Below, piece after piece: positions 24,439 to 33,295 of a stretch of 64,000 nucleotides of DNA. How positions within the stretch are numbered: the first letter of the stretch is position 1; each line of letters starts with the position of its first letter. Origin of the DNA: Pseudomonadota bacterium (lineage in GTDB: Bacteria > Desulfobacterota > Binatia > UBA9968); the NCBI GenBank assembly GCA_021324155.1, contig JAJPJQ010000023.1, positions 186,001 to 250,000 on the forward strand, read 5' to 3'. The position numbers and the translations under genes are program-made. The notes beneath the pieces are model-generated. The model searched no databases and was not told the origin of the DNA. It worked only from the letters and a program-made list of their open reading frames with translations.

Positions 24439-25704
24439 ATGAGGCTATTAGCCAAGCAAATCGTGCTCGCACTGGCATTGGTCCTGGGCACAACCGTCGT
24501 CCAGGGCACGACCGCGACAGCGCAAGCGCAGGTGGTGCGTATCGGCGTCGATATCGCGGCATTTCCGCGCATGGTCGCCGTTCCGGGCTACCCGGTTTAT
24601 TACGCGCCGGACGTGCGCGCGAATTATTTTTTCTATGACGGTCTGTTCTGGGTCTTCAACGTGGATGACGGCTACTGGTATTCCAGCTCGTGGTACAACG
24701 GCCCATGGGTTGTCGTCGAGCCTGATTTCGTGCCGCAGCCGATCCTCGTAGTCCCGTATCGCTACTACCACGTCCGTCCGGCTTACTGGGGGGGCTGGGC
24801 ATACGACCGGCCGCCGCGCTGGGACATCTACTGGGGTCCGCGCTGGGTGGAACACCATCACAACTGGAATCATTGGGATCGGAACCGCCGGTGGACGGCG
24901 GCGCCGCTACCCGTATTTCAACGCGATTACCCGCGCAACCGCTATCCGGCGCCCGCGCAGCAGGTGACGATTTATAAGCAGCGCTACAACTATAAGCCGA
25001 GGGACGTCGTCGTGCGCGAGCGCCAGACGACCATCATCGAGCGTCAGTCGCGCGGCGGCGAGCGCGCAAGCGGGCGGGCTGAGTGGCTCCAGTTGAAGAA
25101 CGAAGATCGCGCGCAGCGGCAGGCGAACGTTCAGCAGAACCGCCAGACGCGGGAAAATATCCGTGAGCAGGAGAAGGCACAGCGCCAGTCCAATGCTCAG
25201 CAGAACCGCCAGCAGCGTGAGGCGATCCAACAGCAGGATCGCGCGCAGCGCCAGACAAACAACCAGCGCCGCGAAGATCTGAGGCAGGACCGCGCGCAGC
25301 GCCAAGCCGCGGACCAAGCGAACCGGCAGCGTCAGGAAGATCTCCGCCAGCAGGATAAAGCGCGCCGCGAGTCGAACAATCAGGCCGAACGCGCGCAGCG
25401 CCAGGCGGCCGCGCAGCACGAGCGCGCGCAGCGGCAAGCGAACGTTCAGCAGGACCGCCAGCGCCAGGAAGACGCGCGGCAACAGTCGCGGCAGCAGGAT
25501 AGAGCGCAGCGGCAAGCCAATGTGCAGGCCGAGCGTAGCCAACGTCAGGTGGCTGCGCAGCAGGAGCGCGCGCAGCGCCAGGCCGGCGCTCAGCAGGAGC
25601 GGGCGCAACGCCAGGCGAACGGCCATCAGGATAGAAGCCAGCACCAAGCGAACGTGCAGGAGCGCGGGCGCGACGCAAAGGAAAAAGGCGATCAGCGCGG
25701 ATAA
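24439..25704 (+). CDS. Exported aromatic-rich protein with long Arg/Gln repeat tail
   Basis: A 421-residue protein with a signal peptide (IVLALALVLGTTVVQGTTATA). A globular region (about residues 30-170) is very rich in Tyr and Trp (DGYWYSSSWYNGPWVVVEP, YRYYHVRPAYWGGWAYDRPP). Then some 240 residues consist of repeats of the type RAQRQANVQQ, RQQREAIQQQD and AERAQRQAAAQHE, with strong helical propensity. The front half recalls envelope proteins found in Geobacter-like bacteria, and the repeat tail would be a long, positively charged helix or coiled coil. AAGGAGGAGGAAAA before the ATG is a near-perfect ribosome binding site, suggesting high expression. A strong intrinsic terminator follows. Function unknown. 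Confidence 0.75.
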   Translation: MRLLAKQIVLALALVLGTTVVQGTTATAQAQVVRIGVDIAAFPRMVAVPGYPVYYAPDVRANYFFYDGLFWVFNVDDGYWYSSSWYNGPWVVVEPDFVPQPILVVPYRYYHVRPAYWGGWAYDRPPRWDIYWGPRWVEHHHNWNHWDRNRRWTAAPLPVFQRDYPRNRYPAPAQQVTIYKQRYNYKPRDVVVRERQTTIIERQSRGGERASGRAEWLQLKNEDRAQRQANVQQNRQTRENIREQEKAQRQSNAQQNRQQREAIQQQDRAQRQTNNQRREDLRQDRAQRQAADQANRQRQEDLRQQDKARRESNNQAERAQRQAAAQHERAQRQANVQQDRQRQEDARQQSRQQDRAQRQANVQAERSQRQVAAQQERAQRQAGAQQERAQRQANGHQDRSQHQANVQERGRDAKEKGDQRG

Positions 25705-25732
25705 CGCGCGGCGCTTTCGATCCTTGCGGTAT

Positions 25733-25768
25733 AAAAAGGGCCGGATTTTTAATCCGGCCCTTTTTTTT
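25733..25768 (+). terminator. Strong intrinsic terminator, possibly bidirectional
   Basis: A 14-bp perfect stem (AAAAGGGCCGGATT / AATCCGGCCCTTTT) with a TTT loop, followed by more T bases. It lies 29 bases after the repeat-protein stop. The A-run on the left side lets it work on both strands. Confidence 0.9.
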
Positions 25769-25865
25769 GGCCTACGGCATGACGGCGTCAAAAATCTTCC
25801 TTGACTCCCTATTTCCTCCGGTGTACGAGCAGCCTAGCGTTTAACTTCCCAAAGGGGGTGCCGCC

Positions 25866-26867
25866 ATGCTGAAAGCCGCCGCGCTCGCGTTGCTGATCGC
25901 CTTTGCTCTTCCCGCCGTCTGCTTCTCACAGTCCGACCCCAAGCTCGTCGAGGCCGCCAAAAAAGAGGGCGAGATCGTCTGGTACACCTCGATGACCTAC
26001 GATCAGAGCCAGGTGCTGATGCAGGCATTTCAGACTAAATACGGCATCCGGCCGGTGCTGATCCGCCTGGGCGGCGGCGCGGTTATGAACCGCGTGCTCA
26101 CGGAAACGCGCGCGGGCATGTTCGCCTACGATGTCGTCGGCGGGCGCGGCGAGATGATCAGCATTTTCAAAGAGCGCGGTATCATCACCCCTTACCTCTC
26201 GCCCGAGACGAAAATGATCGACCCCGATCTTTTCGACAAGCAGGGCTGGTTTTACGCCCACTACGTCATTCCCTGGGCGCTCGGCTACAACACGCAGCAC
26301 ATTAAAAAAGACGACGTGCCGAAAACCTACGAGGCGCTCGCCAATCCCAAATGGAAAGGCGGCAAGCTCTCGATGGATACCGAGGGCTACATGGTGCTCC
26401 AGGGGCTCATGGCCGCCTGGGGTCGCGAGAAGGCGGTCGACTACATGAAGAAGCTCGCCGCTCTCGGCCCGGTGATGAGCCGCGGCAACACCGAGCGCGT
26501 CACGCTCGCAGGCGCCGGACAATACGACCTCATCCTCGCCTACGCGCACACGCTCGAGCGGGAGAAATTCAAAGGCGCGCCCATCGAGTGGATCCCGCTC
26601 GAACCGGCGGTCACCGAGATCGACCCGCAGATGATCGGGTCCAAGGCGCCGCATCCGAACGCCGCGAGATTGTTCATGGACTACATCCTCTCGAAAGAAG
26701 GCCAGACGCTGCTGGTCGATTTCCAGCGCATCCCGGTGCGCAAGGACGTGGAGCCCAAGCCGGCGCGGCTTTTCCGCGGCTATCAGCGCGTCGTCGAACG
26801 TCCTGACGACTACAAGTATTTCACCGAGAACGTGAAGCTCTACGAGGATATCTTCAAGACGCGTTAG
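25866..26867 (+). CDS. Orphan extracellular solute-binding protein (iron-type, family 1)
   Basis: A 333-residue periplasmic protein with signal peptide (LLIAFALPAVCFSQ) and the fold of Fe3+/spermidine-type binding proteins. Segments are KLVEAAKKEGEIVWYTSMTY, FQTKYGIRPVLIRLGGGAVM, WALGYNTQHIKKDD, FMDYILSKEGQTLL and the C-terminal YKYFTENVKLYEDIFKTR. No Tyr pair diagnostic for Fe3+ is obvious, so the ligand is open. It stands alone: no permease or ATPase gene is near. The next gene on the other strand is a dCache sensor that ends 23 bases downstream, and the two may work together as a ligand scout and receptor. Confidence 0.8.
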   Translation: MLKAAALALLIAFALPAVCFSQSDPKLVEAAKKEGEIVWYTSMTYDQSQVLMQAFQTKYGIRPVLIRLGGGAVMNRVLTETRAGMFAYDVVGGRGEMISIFKERGIITPYLSPETKMIDPDLFDKQGWFYAHYVIPWALGYNTQHIKKDDVPKTYEALANPKWKGGKLSMDTEGYMVLQGLMAAWGREKAVDYMKKLAALGPVMSRGNTERVTLAGAGQYDLILAYAHTLEREKFKGAPIEWIPLEPAVTEIDPQMIGSKAPHPNAARLFMDYILSKEGQTLLVDFQRIPVRKDVEPKPARLFRGYQRVVERPDDYKYFTENVKLYEDIFKTR

Positions 26868-26890
26868 GCGAACGACCCTGCCGCTCAGGA

Positions 26891-28933
26891 CTAGCTGTCG
26901 CGCGCAATTTCCCTGCGCCGGCTGAGTAAATCGAGCGCCTCTTCGGCGCGCGTGCGCTCGATGAAATGCCCGAGCTGGATGCCGATGCCGGCGAGCGTAC
27001 GGACAAAATCCGGGTCGGGCACGCGCACTTTTCGACTGTAACATTCGACGAAGCCGAGCACCTCGGTGCCCAGCTTGATCGGAAAGCAAAAGGCGGCGTG
27101 AAGCCCGCTCTGCCGCGCCGCTTCGGCGCGCCTATAGTAACCGCTGTCGGTCGCGACGTCGGCGATCCACGTGGGTTCGCCGCTCTGCAATACCCGTCCG
27201 AGCAGTCCGAGGCGCTGAGCCAGCTTCGCGCGCCGGCCGCGGGTCACAGCTTCGAGTTCATTGGCCGGCATACCAAGGGGATGCCACACCTCGATGCAAA
27301 CGTATTCTCCTGTGCCCCGGTCCCACTGCCACAGGTTGCACATGTCCCATTCGCCCAAGTTTCCCAGCGTCTCAACCAGCTTCGGCGCCGCGTCTTTCAA
27401 CGTTCGCCGCCCGGCGAGAATCGCGTTGACGGCGGCCCTGCCCTCCCGGCGCCGCTCCTCGCGGCGGCGCTCGGTCGCGTCGCGATTGGTCTCGAGAACG
27501 ACGCGGCGGCCGCCGAACTCGGGGGCGACCACCTGCCGGCTGTCAACGTAAACCGCACGGCCGTCGCGGGCTGTGTGGATCAGCTCGCCGGCCCATGAGC
27601 CGTTTTCTTCGAGGGCCGTTGCGACAGAATCGACGCCGCGGGGATGAAACGTGTGGAGCAGCTCGCGCGGCGACCGGCCGACGGCCTCGGCCTTGGCATA
27701 CCCGTAGAGCATCTCCGCGCCTCGGTTCCAGTAGAGGATGGGCCCCGTGGGAAAAACGAAAACAAAAATCGCGTCGTGGGTCAGCTCCAGGAGGCTCGCC
27801 TGCTGCCAGAGTTCGCGCTCGAACGCGTCGCGCTCCTTGCCGCGCTCCTCGATTTGCCGCCGTGCGCTCAAGAAGGCGTCGCGCAGCTCGGCGACTTCGG
27901 CGATTTCCGCCGGGACCGTGTGCGGCTCGACGGCTCGTCCGGCGGCTAGATCGCCCGCCAAAGCGGAGAGCGCCTCGATCGACTGCGCCGTACGCTGGCT
28001 GAAGAGAAGGGCGAAAATTATGCCGAGAATCAAAAAGCCCAGGCCGAAGAGCGCGGTATAGGCGACCCGGCTGTGGAGCGGGCCGTCGACGACGGCGGCG
28101 GGAATCCCCAACGCGACGGTCCAGCCGCTGAATTCCGAGCGCTCATAGGCGGCGTACACGCTGTTTCCTTCGACCGTCGTGCCGAAAAACCATCCCACAG
28201 GAGAGACCGCAAGCGCAGCGCGCAGACTATCGGAGGCGCTCTTGCCGATCATCTTCTCGAGGTCGACGCTGCGCGCCACGATCATTTGCCGGCTGTCCAA
28301 AACTGTTGCCACCCAGTCCGACGGCAACTGTTGCTGTGCGATCAGCGCCTGGATCGTTTCGGGCGGGATGGCGGCCGTGAGAACATATTGGATGTCGCCG
28401 CCGCGCGCGACTGGAACCCGGATGGGAAAGTTGAAATTCGTCACAATCGGCCCGCGCACGATACGACCAACAATGGGTTTTCCGGTGCGCCGCACTTCGT
28501 CGAAGCTTTCTTGCTCGACGACGTGCGGCAGCTTCTCCCCAAAGGGACGTTGCAGATTAATAATTTGATTGCCGTCGAGGCCGCCGAGAATGATCGTCAA
28601 CCAATGAGGCTGGCTCTTGAGTACGCGCGAGGCCTCGTCGTAGAAGGCGCGGAAATCGCCGCGGTCCAATTCGTCCGCTGTCGCAAGCGCCTCGAGCGCC
28701 GTGATCGAGCTTTTGAGCTCGGCATCCAGCGCCGTCTTCATCGCGCGCACGCGCTCGATCGCGCCCCGTTCGAGCGTGGCGCGCTCCTGCTCGGCAGAGC
28801 GGTAAATCATATAGACCGCAAAGACAAACAGCGGCGCCATCGCGATCAGGAATAACGTAATCAAATGGTCGCGGAGGCGCCGCGGGCGAGCGCGGCGGGT
28901 GAAAACGTCACGAAGCATGCGGCTAATCTGCAT
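26891..28933 (-). CDS. Membrane sensor: dCache, HAMP-like, PAS and GAF domains, no output domain
   Basis: From the ATG at 28933 the protein has 680 residues. A first helix (LITLFLIAMAPLFVFAVYMI) is followed by a periplasmic dCache region of about 250 residues and a second helix (YTALFGLGFLILGIIFALLF). A HAMP-like linker (AQSIEALSALAGDLAAGRAV) leads to a PAS domain (LELTHDAIFVFVFPTGPILY, YWNRGAEMLYGYAKAEAVGR). A GAF domain ends the protein (WDMCNLWQWDRGTGEYVCIE, HAAFCFPIKLGTEVLGFVEC). The chain stops at RAEEALDLLSRRREIARDS, where a histidine kinase or GGDEF domain would be expected. It may signal through a partner or be truncated. Upstream ATG codons at 29017 add residues with no signal character. 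Confidence 0.8.
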   Translation of the reverse strand: MQISRMLRDVFTRRARPRRLRDHLITLFLIAMAPLFVFAVYMIYRSAEQERATLERGAIERVRAMKTALDAELKSSITALEALATADELDRGDFRAFYDEASRVLKSQPHWLTIILGGLDGNQIINLQRPFGEKLPHVVEQESFDEVRRTGKPIVGRIVRGPIVTNFNFPIRVPVARGGDIQYVLTAAIPPETIQALIAQQQLPSDWVATVLDSRQMIVARSVDLEKMIGKSASDSLRAALAVSPVGWFFGTTVEGNSVYAAYERSEFSGWTVALGIPAAVVDGPLHSRVAYTALFGLGFLILGIIFALLFSQRTAQSIEALSALAGDLAAGRAVEPHTVPAEIAEVAELRDAFLSARRQIEERGKERDAFERELWQQASLLELTHDAIFVFVFPTGPILYWNRGAEMLYGYAKAEAVGRSPRELLHTFHPRGVDSVATALEENGSWAGELIHTARDGRAVYVDSRQVVAPEFGGRRVVLETNRDATERRREERRREGRAAVNAILAGRRTLKDAAPKLVETLGNLGEWDMCNLWQWDRGTGEYVCIEVWHPLGMPANELEAVTRGRRAKLAQRLGLLGRVLQSGEPTWIADVATDSGYYRRAEAARQSGLHAAFCFPIKLGTEVLGFVECYSRKVRVPDPDFVRTLAGIGIQLGHFIERTRAEEALDLLSRRREIARDS

Positions 28934-29052
28934 GGTCGACGCTGCCGGCGGTGAATGGCTCCAACCCATGTTCCCGCCAAATGAGCGTATTTCACACCAC
29001 ACGAGGCGGACAGTCAATGGCGGAGCGAGGATATTAATCGTGAGGAAAACGC

Positions 29053-30423
29053 CTACGACTGCATGCCGTGGAGGCGGTAGTAGACGCTGCGAGCGACACG
29101 GTAAGAGGATGACTCGGGAGACACGAGGGCGCGAAGAATTCCCGCCGAGCGATTCTGCAGGCTGTGAAAGAAATGATCCAGCGGTGCCCGCCTGCGATAA
29201 GCCGCGAAATATGCTTCCAGCTCGTCGTATGTCTTCGCGCGGCCGTTGTCGGCGTACTTGGCGACGTACGGCGTGAAGTCCGGGTAGAGCGGCCGGACCG
29301 GACGGTGGCCGTGCAGCGTCGTGCGCATGAAGTTACCGATGAGCAGATCGTCGAAAATCTCGTTTTCAATCGCCGTCATCAGCGAATGGCGCGGCGCTTC
29401 GAACGTAATACCGAAGTTATTTTTGATCCCGCCCAGATCGACCGTGTGTTCTCTCCCGCCCACGCGGACGCGGATGAATTCATACTGTCGCCGCAGATGC
29501 TCGATCGCGGAAAAATAGGCTTTGATCTTTTCCACATCCGATCGCGTCAACGGGTCCGACCAGTTGTCTCCGAAAGCTTCCGGCGGCCACACGGTTTCGT
29601 GCAATGGCTCAGGGGCGATCTCCTCCACCTGCTCGCGCAAGCAGTCGTAGCGGATAAAAGCCGGGAGCAATTCGGTCACGTCCGACTCGAAGCCGTTCGC
29701 GTAATCGGCAAGCCGCGTGGCATATCGGTTCGCCCAGACGCTGTCGGCGCGCTGATAGCGGTGCATCGAGCTGAACGGCACAAAATATTTGACCCCGAAC
29801 TGTTTCGTTAATAGGGCGATTTGCTTCCCCACGGGGCGCCGTTTCGCTGCCCACGGCATGATCCACGCGCCGTCGTCGTCGAAACAATTGTTCATGTCGG
29901 CGTCGCCGTAGCCGGAAAGTTTCAGCAAAAACGAAACCTTGTACGCCTGGATCACTTTTTTGACGAAGCGCCCCCAGCCATTGTCGTTCGCGTCGTTCAT
30001 GTCGACGACGAGCTTGCCGCCGATGTCGATCAAAAGAATGCCGTCCTGGTTGTAGTCGGCGATGGACAGAACGCGCACGCGGTCGGAAAGGCGCGTCCAC
30101 TCGCGGTCCTTCAGTAAGTAAACGACGTAGCCTTGCTCCTTCAGGGCGCGATAGATTCGCCCGCCCTCGTGGTCGGGCAGAAGAATGATCTTGTCCTTAA
30201 ACTTCTCGATGGAGGTGGGGCTGAGGTGGTCGGGATGGCCGTGCGACAACCAGACGTAGCGACAGGCTTCGATGCTCTGGGCTTGCTCGCGCGGGATTTC
30301 GTGCGAGAAAGTCCAGCTGCCGAAATAGGCGGCGCCGTCGATCCAGGGATCGGTCACCAGCAGCGGCCGCCGGTCGTAGCAGATGAGCGTCGCGTTTCCG
30401 ATCGTATCGAAGCCGAGTTCCAT
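29053..30423 (-). CDS. Metallo-beta-lactamase-fold protein (long, UlaG/CMP-Neu5Ac-hydroxylase-like)
   Basis: A protein of 456 residues whose first 200 form an MBL fold. ELGFDTIGNATLICYDRRPL begins the first strands, VWLSHGHPDHLSP is the H-x-H-x-D-H metal motif, and VVDMNDANDNG supplies the further metal-ligand loop. The Asn-Ala-Thr start and the TDPWIDG segment resemble CMP-sialic acid hydroxylase-like and UlaG-like enzymes. The C-terminal 250 residues (for example PWAAKRRPVGKQIALLTKQF, FVPFSSMHRYQRADSVWANR) are not assigned. The ATG at 30423 is preferred over a TTG five codons upstream. It stands alone on the minus strand. Confidence 0.75.
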   Translation of the reverse strand: MELGFDTIGNATLICYDRRPLLVTDPWIDGAAYFGSWTFSHEIPREQAQSIEACRYVWLSHGHPDHLSPTSIEKFKDKIILLPDHEGGRIYRALKEQGYVVYLLKDREWTRLSDRVRVLSIADYNQDGILLIDIGGKLVVDMNDANDNGWGRFVKKVIQAYKVSFLLKLSGYGDADMNNCFDDDGAWIMPWAAKRRPVGKQIALLTKQFGVKYFVPFSSMHRYQRADSVWANRYATRLADYANGFESDVTELLPAFIRYDCLREQVEEIAPEPLHETVWPPEAFGDNWSDPLTRSDVEKIKAYFSAIEHLRRQYEFIRVRVGGREHTVDLGGIKNNFGITFEAPRHSLMTAIENEIFDDLLIGNFMRTTLHGHRPVRPLYPDFTPYVAKYADNGRAKTYDELEAYFAAYRRRAPLDHFFHSLQNRSAGILRALVSPESSSYRVARSVYYRLHGMQS

Positions 30424-30617
30424 TAAGCACACATCCAAGCAAAGGATTCACAACTCACCTTACAGGGCGCAATCTTTCGCGGAAAGGGCGTTTCAGTAAG
30501 ATTTACACGCATGGGTCATCACCCTGAGCTGTTTTCGAAAATCGAATAAATGGGACCTCGAACAAAATTCGGCTTCCTGATATGTCATTTCGGGACCTCC
30601 CGGAGAAAGGACAAAGT

Positions 30618-31448
30618 ATGCCAAACGCCAAGCTTTCCACCGGCGTCGATCTGTATTACGAATCGCACGGAAGCGGCGAGCCGCTCATCTTGGTGCCCTC
30701 GACGGCATTTTCCTGCGACGTATGGAAGCCCTCGCAGATGGCGCTCGCCGATTCGCTCAATCTGATCATCCACGACCCGCGCGGGTGCGGGCGCTCGGTC
30801 GCGCGGCAGGACGTCTGGACGATCGAGCAGATGGGCGCCGACATCGTTGCGCTCATGGATCACTTGAACATTCCCGCCGCGCATCTGCTCGGCCACTCGA
30901 TGGGTGGGCGCATCGCGCTCGCCGTCGCCGAGAATTTTCCGGGGCGCGTCAAGAGCCTGATCATGGCGGCGAGCGGCTCCGGTCCCGCGTCGCGCCCCGG
31001 GCCGGACTGCGTCCCGGGCCTGCCGCACAGGACTGTTTATGAGCTCGTGAGCCTCGGCCTGGAGGGAACCGTGCGCCACGAGATCTGCGAGTCGGATGCG
31101 TTTTTTACCAAAGACTACCGCGAGCGCCACTCCGACAAGGTCGAGGCGTTCTTCCGGCTCGCGTGGGCGACGCACGCCAAGCTGTCCGAGTTCATCCACA
31201 TCGTGATCGCGCGGCACAACTTCGAAGGCACGCATAGGCTCGGTGACGTGCGCGCGCCGACGCTCGTCGTCATCGGCGATAACGACAGCGGCCGCAGCAA
31301 TCACCTGGCGCAGGCCGAAGTGCTCGCGAAAAGAATACCGCGCGCCGAAATGAAAATACTAAAGGGACAGTCTCACGGCTTCTTCTGGCAGGCCACCGAA
31401 GAGACGAACTCGCTGATTTTGGATTGGGTCAAGAAATATTCGGCGTAG
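30618..31448 (+). CDS. Alpha/beta hydrolase
   Basis: A 276-residue soluble hydrolase of the haloperoxidase/3-oxoadipate enol-lactonase style. The nucleophile elbow is LLGHSMGGRIALAV, the oxyanion region is HDPRGCGRS, the acid probably lies in LVVIGDNDSG, and the His in KGQSHGFFWQA. No signal peptide. The ATG at 30618 is chosen because AGAAAGGA lies eight bases before it; the frame opens 12 codons earlier without one. Substrate unknown. No operon partner. Confidence 0.85.
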   Translation: MPNAKLSTGVDLYYESHGSGEPLILVPSTAFSCDVWKPSQMALADSLNLIIHDPRGCGRSVARQDVWTIEQMGADIVALMDHLNIPAAHLLGHSMGGRIALAVAENFPGRVKSLIMAASGSGPASRPGPDCVPGLPHRTVYELVSLGLEGTVRHEICESDAFFTKDYRERHSDKVEAFFRLAWATHAKLSEFIHIVIARHNFEGTHRLGDVRAPTLVVIGDNDSGRSNHLAQAEVLAKRIPRAEMKILKGQSHGFFWQATEETNSLILDWVKKYSA

Positions 31449-31477
31449 AACTGAACCATCGCTGCTAAATGAGAAAT

Positions 31478-33133
31478 TCAGCGGGCTGCAACTTCGGCGA
31501 GCGCATTGGGCGAATGTACCGGCAGAAAGATGCGAAACATCGTGCCGCGGCCGACTTCGCTCTCGACGTCGATGAAGCCGTGATGATCCCGCACGATGCC
31601 GTATGAAACGCTGAGGCCGAGACCTGAGCCTTTACCATTGATCTTGGTAGTAAAAAACGGCTCGAATATCCGCTCCAAGTCCACAGGCTCGATGCCCGGA
31701 CCGTTGTCCGTGATCGAGATACAGACATAACGTTCCGCCGCAGCATCAAGAAATCGCTGACGCAGCATCGCTCCGGCAACCGATTCTGTGCCAAAACTTA
31801 AGCGTCCGGAACCGGACATCGCATCGCGTGCATTGACGCTAAGATTGAGCAGCGCCTGATTCAACGAAGCGGCGTCCGCGAGCACCTCAGGGGTTTCGGG
31901 GTCGAGGTGCAAGGAAATGGCGATTGTTTTGGGGAAAGAGCCTTCGAGAAAGACAGCATGATGTTTTAGAAACTCGTTCAGATCCGTCGGCTCTAACTGT
32001 GCTTCAGTTTTGCGACCGATCGTGAGCAATTCCTGCACGATCGCCGCGCCTCGGTTGGCGGCTTCCTGAATGATATCCAGGCTTTGTGTCACTCCGGGAT
32101 CGCGGCTCTCCTGCGCCGTCCTCGATGTATAACCCATAATGATATTTAAAACGTTGTTGAACTCATGAGCGATCCCCGCGGCAAGCGCGCCCAAACTCTC
32201 CATCTTGTGCGCCTCGCGGACCGTTTCTTCCAGCACCTTCTGCCGTTGCATCTCCTGCAACAGCTTCTTCGTTGCCGCTTCGACCTCGGCGGTTCGTTCG
32301 GCCACGCGCCTTTCGAGCTCTTCGTTCATGCGCGCGAGATGCGCCTTCGTTTCCTGGAGCGCAGCGTCCGTGGCCTTGCGGCGCGTAATATCGCGCGCGA
32401 TCTTGGATGCGCCGACGATTTCACCGCTCGTATCCCGGATCGGTGACGTCGTGAGCTCGACATCGATCATTGTTCCGTCCTTGGCGACGCGAACCGTCTC
32501 GTAGTGGTCGATGCGCTCGCCGCGCTGCAGCCGGGAGAGGATGTATGTTTCTTCCATAAGGCGGCTTTGCGGGATGATCTTCGTGATCGGCTGTCCGATC
32601 ATTTCCTCGGCGAGATAGCCGAAGATTCTCTCCGCGGCGCGGTTCCAGCTCGTCACGATGCCGGTCAGCGTTTTCCCGACGATCGCATCGTCGGTACTTT
32701 CGACGATCGCCGCCAGTCGACTGCGTACCTCTGCGGCCTTTTTGAGTTCGGTAACGTCGCGCGTAAAACACTGCGTATGGATGAACTCGCCATCTTCCCA
32801 GTAGCCGCTTGAGTCGATTAAGACGTCGCGTATGGATCCGTCCTTGTGGCGCATTTGTGCGGCGTAGTCGCGCAACACATCGCCGCGTATCAGACGTTTC
32901 AACATATCCGCGACAACGCCCACATTGGTGTGAAATTCACGGATGTTATGACCGATGTATTCGTCTTCGGAATAGCCCAGCATTTCGAGCTCGGCTCGGT
33001 TTACGCGGAGAACGGTTCCGTCGGCGGCGACCCAGTGGAGACCAAAGGGCGCCGTCTCGAAAAAGACCTCCAATTCCCTTTCGCTGGGCGTTTTGCCCGG
33101 CAATGGAACGATAGTAAGTTCGGCGAATCCCAA
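31478..33133 (-). CDS. Soluble PAS-PAS sensor histidine kinase (NtrB-like)
   Basis: A 551-residue kinase without membrane segments. PAS 1 occupies about residues 20-135 (FFETAPFGLHWVAADGTVLR), PAS 2 about 145-265 (RLAAIVESTDDAIVGKTLTG, ITKIIPQSRLMEETYILSRL), then a coiled coil. The phospho-acceptor box is LAAGIAHEFNNVLNIIMGYT, the N box LLNLSVNARDAMSGSG, and the ATP lid regions SITDNGPGIEP and KINGKGSGLGLSVSYGIV. The start codon is TTG at 33133 with AGGAGG eight bases before it. No response regulator is adjacent, so it is an orphan. A MEDS-domain gene is divergently placed 162 bases away. Confidence 0.9.
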   Translation of the reverse strand: MGFAELTIVPLPGKTPSERELEVFFETAPFGLHWVAADGTVLRVNRAELEMLGYSEDEYIGHNIREFHTNVGVVADMLKRLIRGDVLRDYAAQMRHKDGSIRDVLIDSSGYWEDGEFIHTQCFTRDVTELKKAAEVRSRLAAIVESTDDAIVGKTLTGIVTSWNRAAERIFGYLAEEMIGQPITKIIPQSRLMEETYILSRLQRGERIDHYETVRVAKDGTMIDVELTTSPIRDTSGEIVGASKIARDITRRKATDAALQETKAHLARMNEELERRVAERTAEVEAATKKLLQEMQRQKVLEETVREAHKMESLGALAAGIAHEFNNVLNIIMGYTSRTAQESRDPGVTQSLDIIQEAANRGAAIVQELLTIGRKTEAQLEPTDLNEFLKHHAVFLEGSFPKTIAISLHLDPETPEVLADAASLNQALLNLSVNARDAMSGSGRLSFGTESVAGAMLRQRFLDAAAERYVCISITDNGPGIEPVDLERIFEPFFTTKINGKGSGLGLSVSYGIVRDHHGFIDVESEVGRGTMFRIFLPVHSPNALAEVAAR

Positions 33134-33295
33134 AGAATACCTCCTATGATTTTTGCATCTACTAACTGTTTAGGCCGAAGTGTTCAATAAGGTGATCGCT
33201 GTAAATAAACTAGGGTAAGTACCCGAATTCCGCCAGTACCTTGATTTATTATTGGCGGAGCACTAGTATCTACTGAACCAACTGACGCTCCTGCA

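Noticed and set aside
25080-25680. Direct repeats resembling a tandem-repeat array or CRISPR
   Set aside because: They code for Arg/Gln decamers in one continuous frame.
30585-31304. Minus-strand 239-codon frame under the alpha/beta hydrolase
   Set aside because: It is antisense to a complete hydrolase and has no domain.
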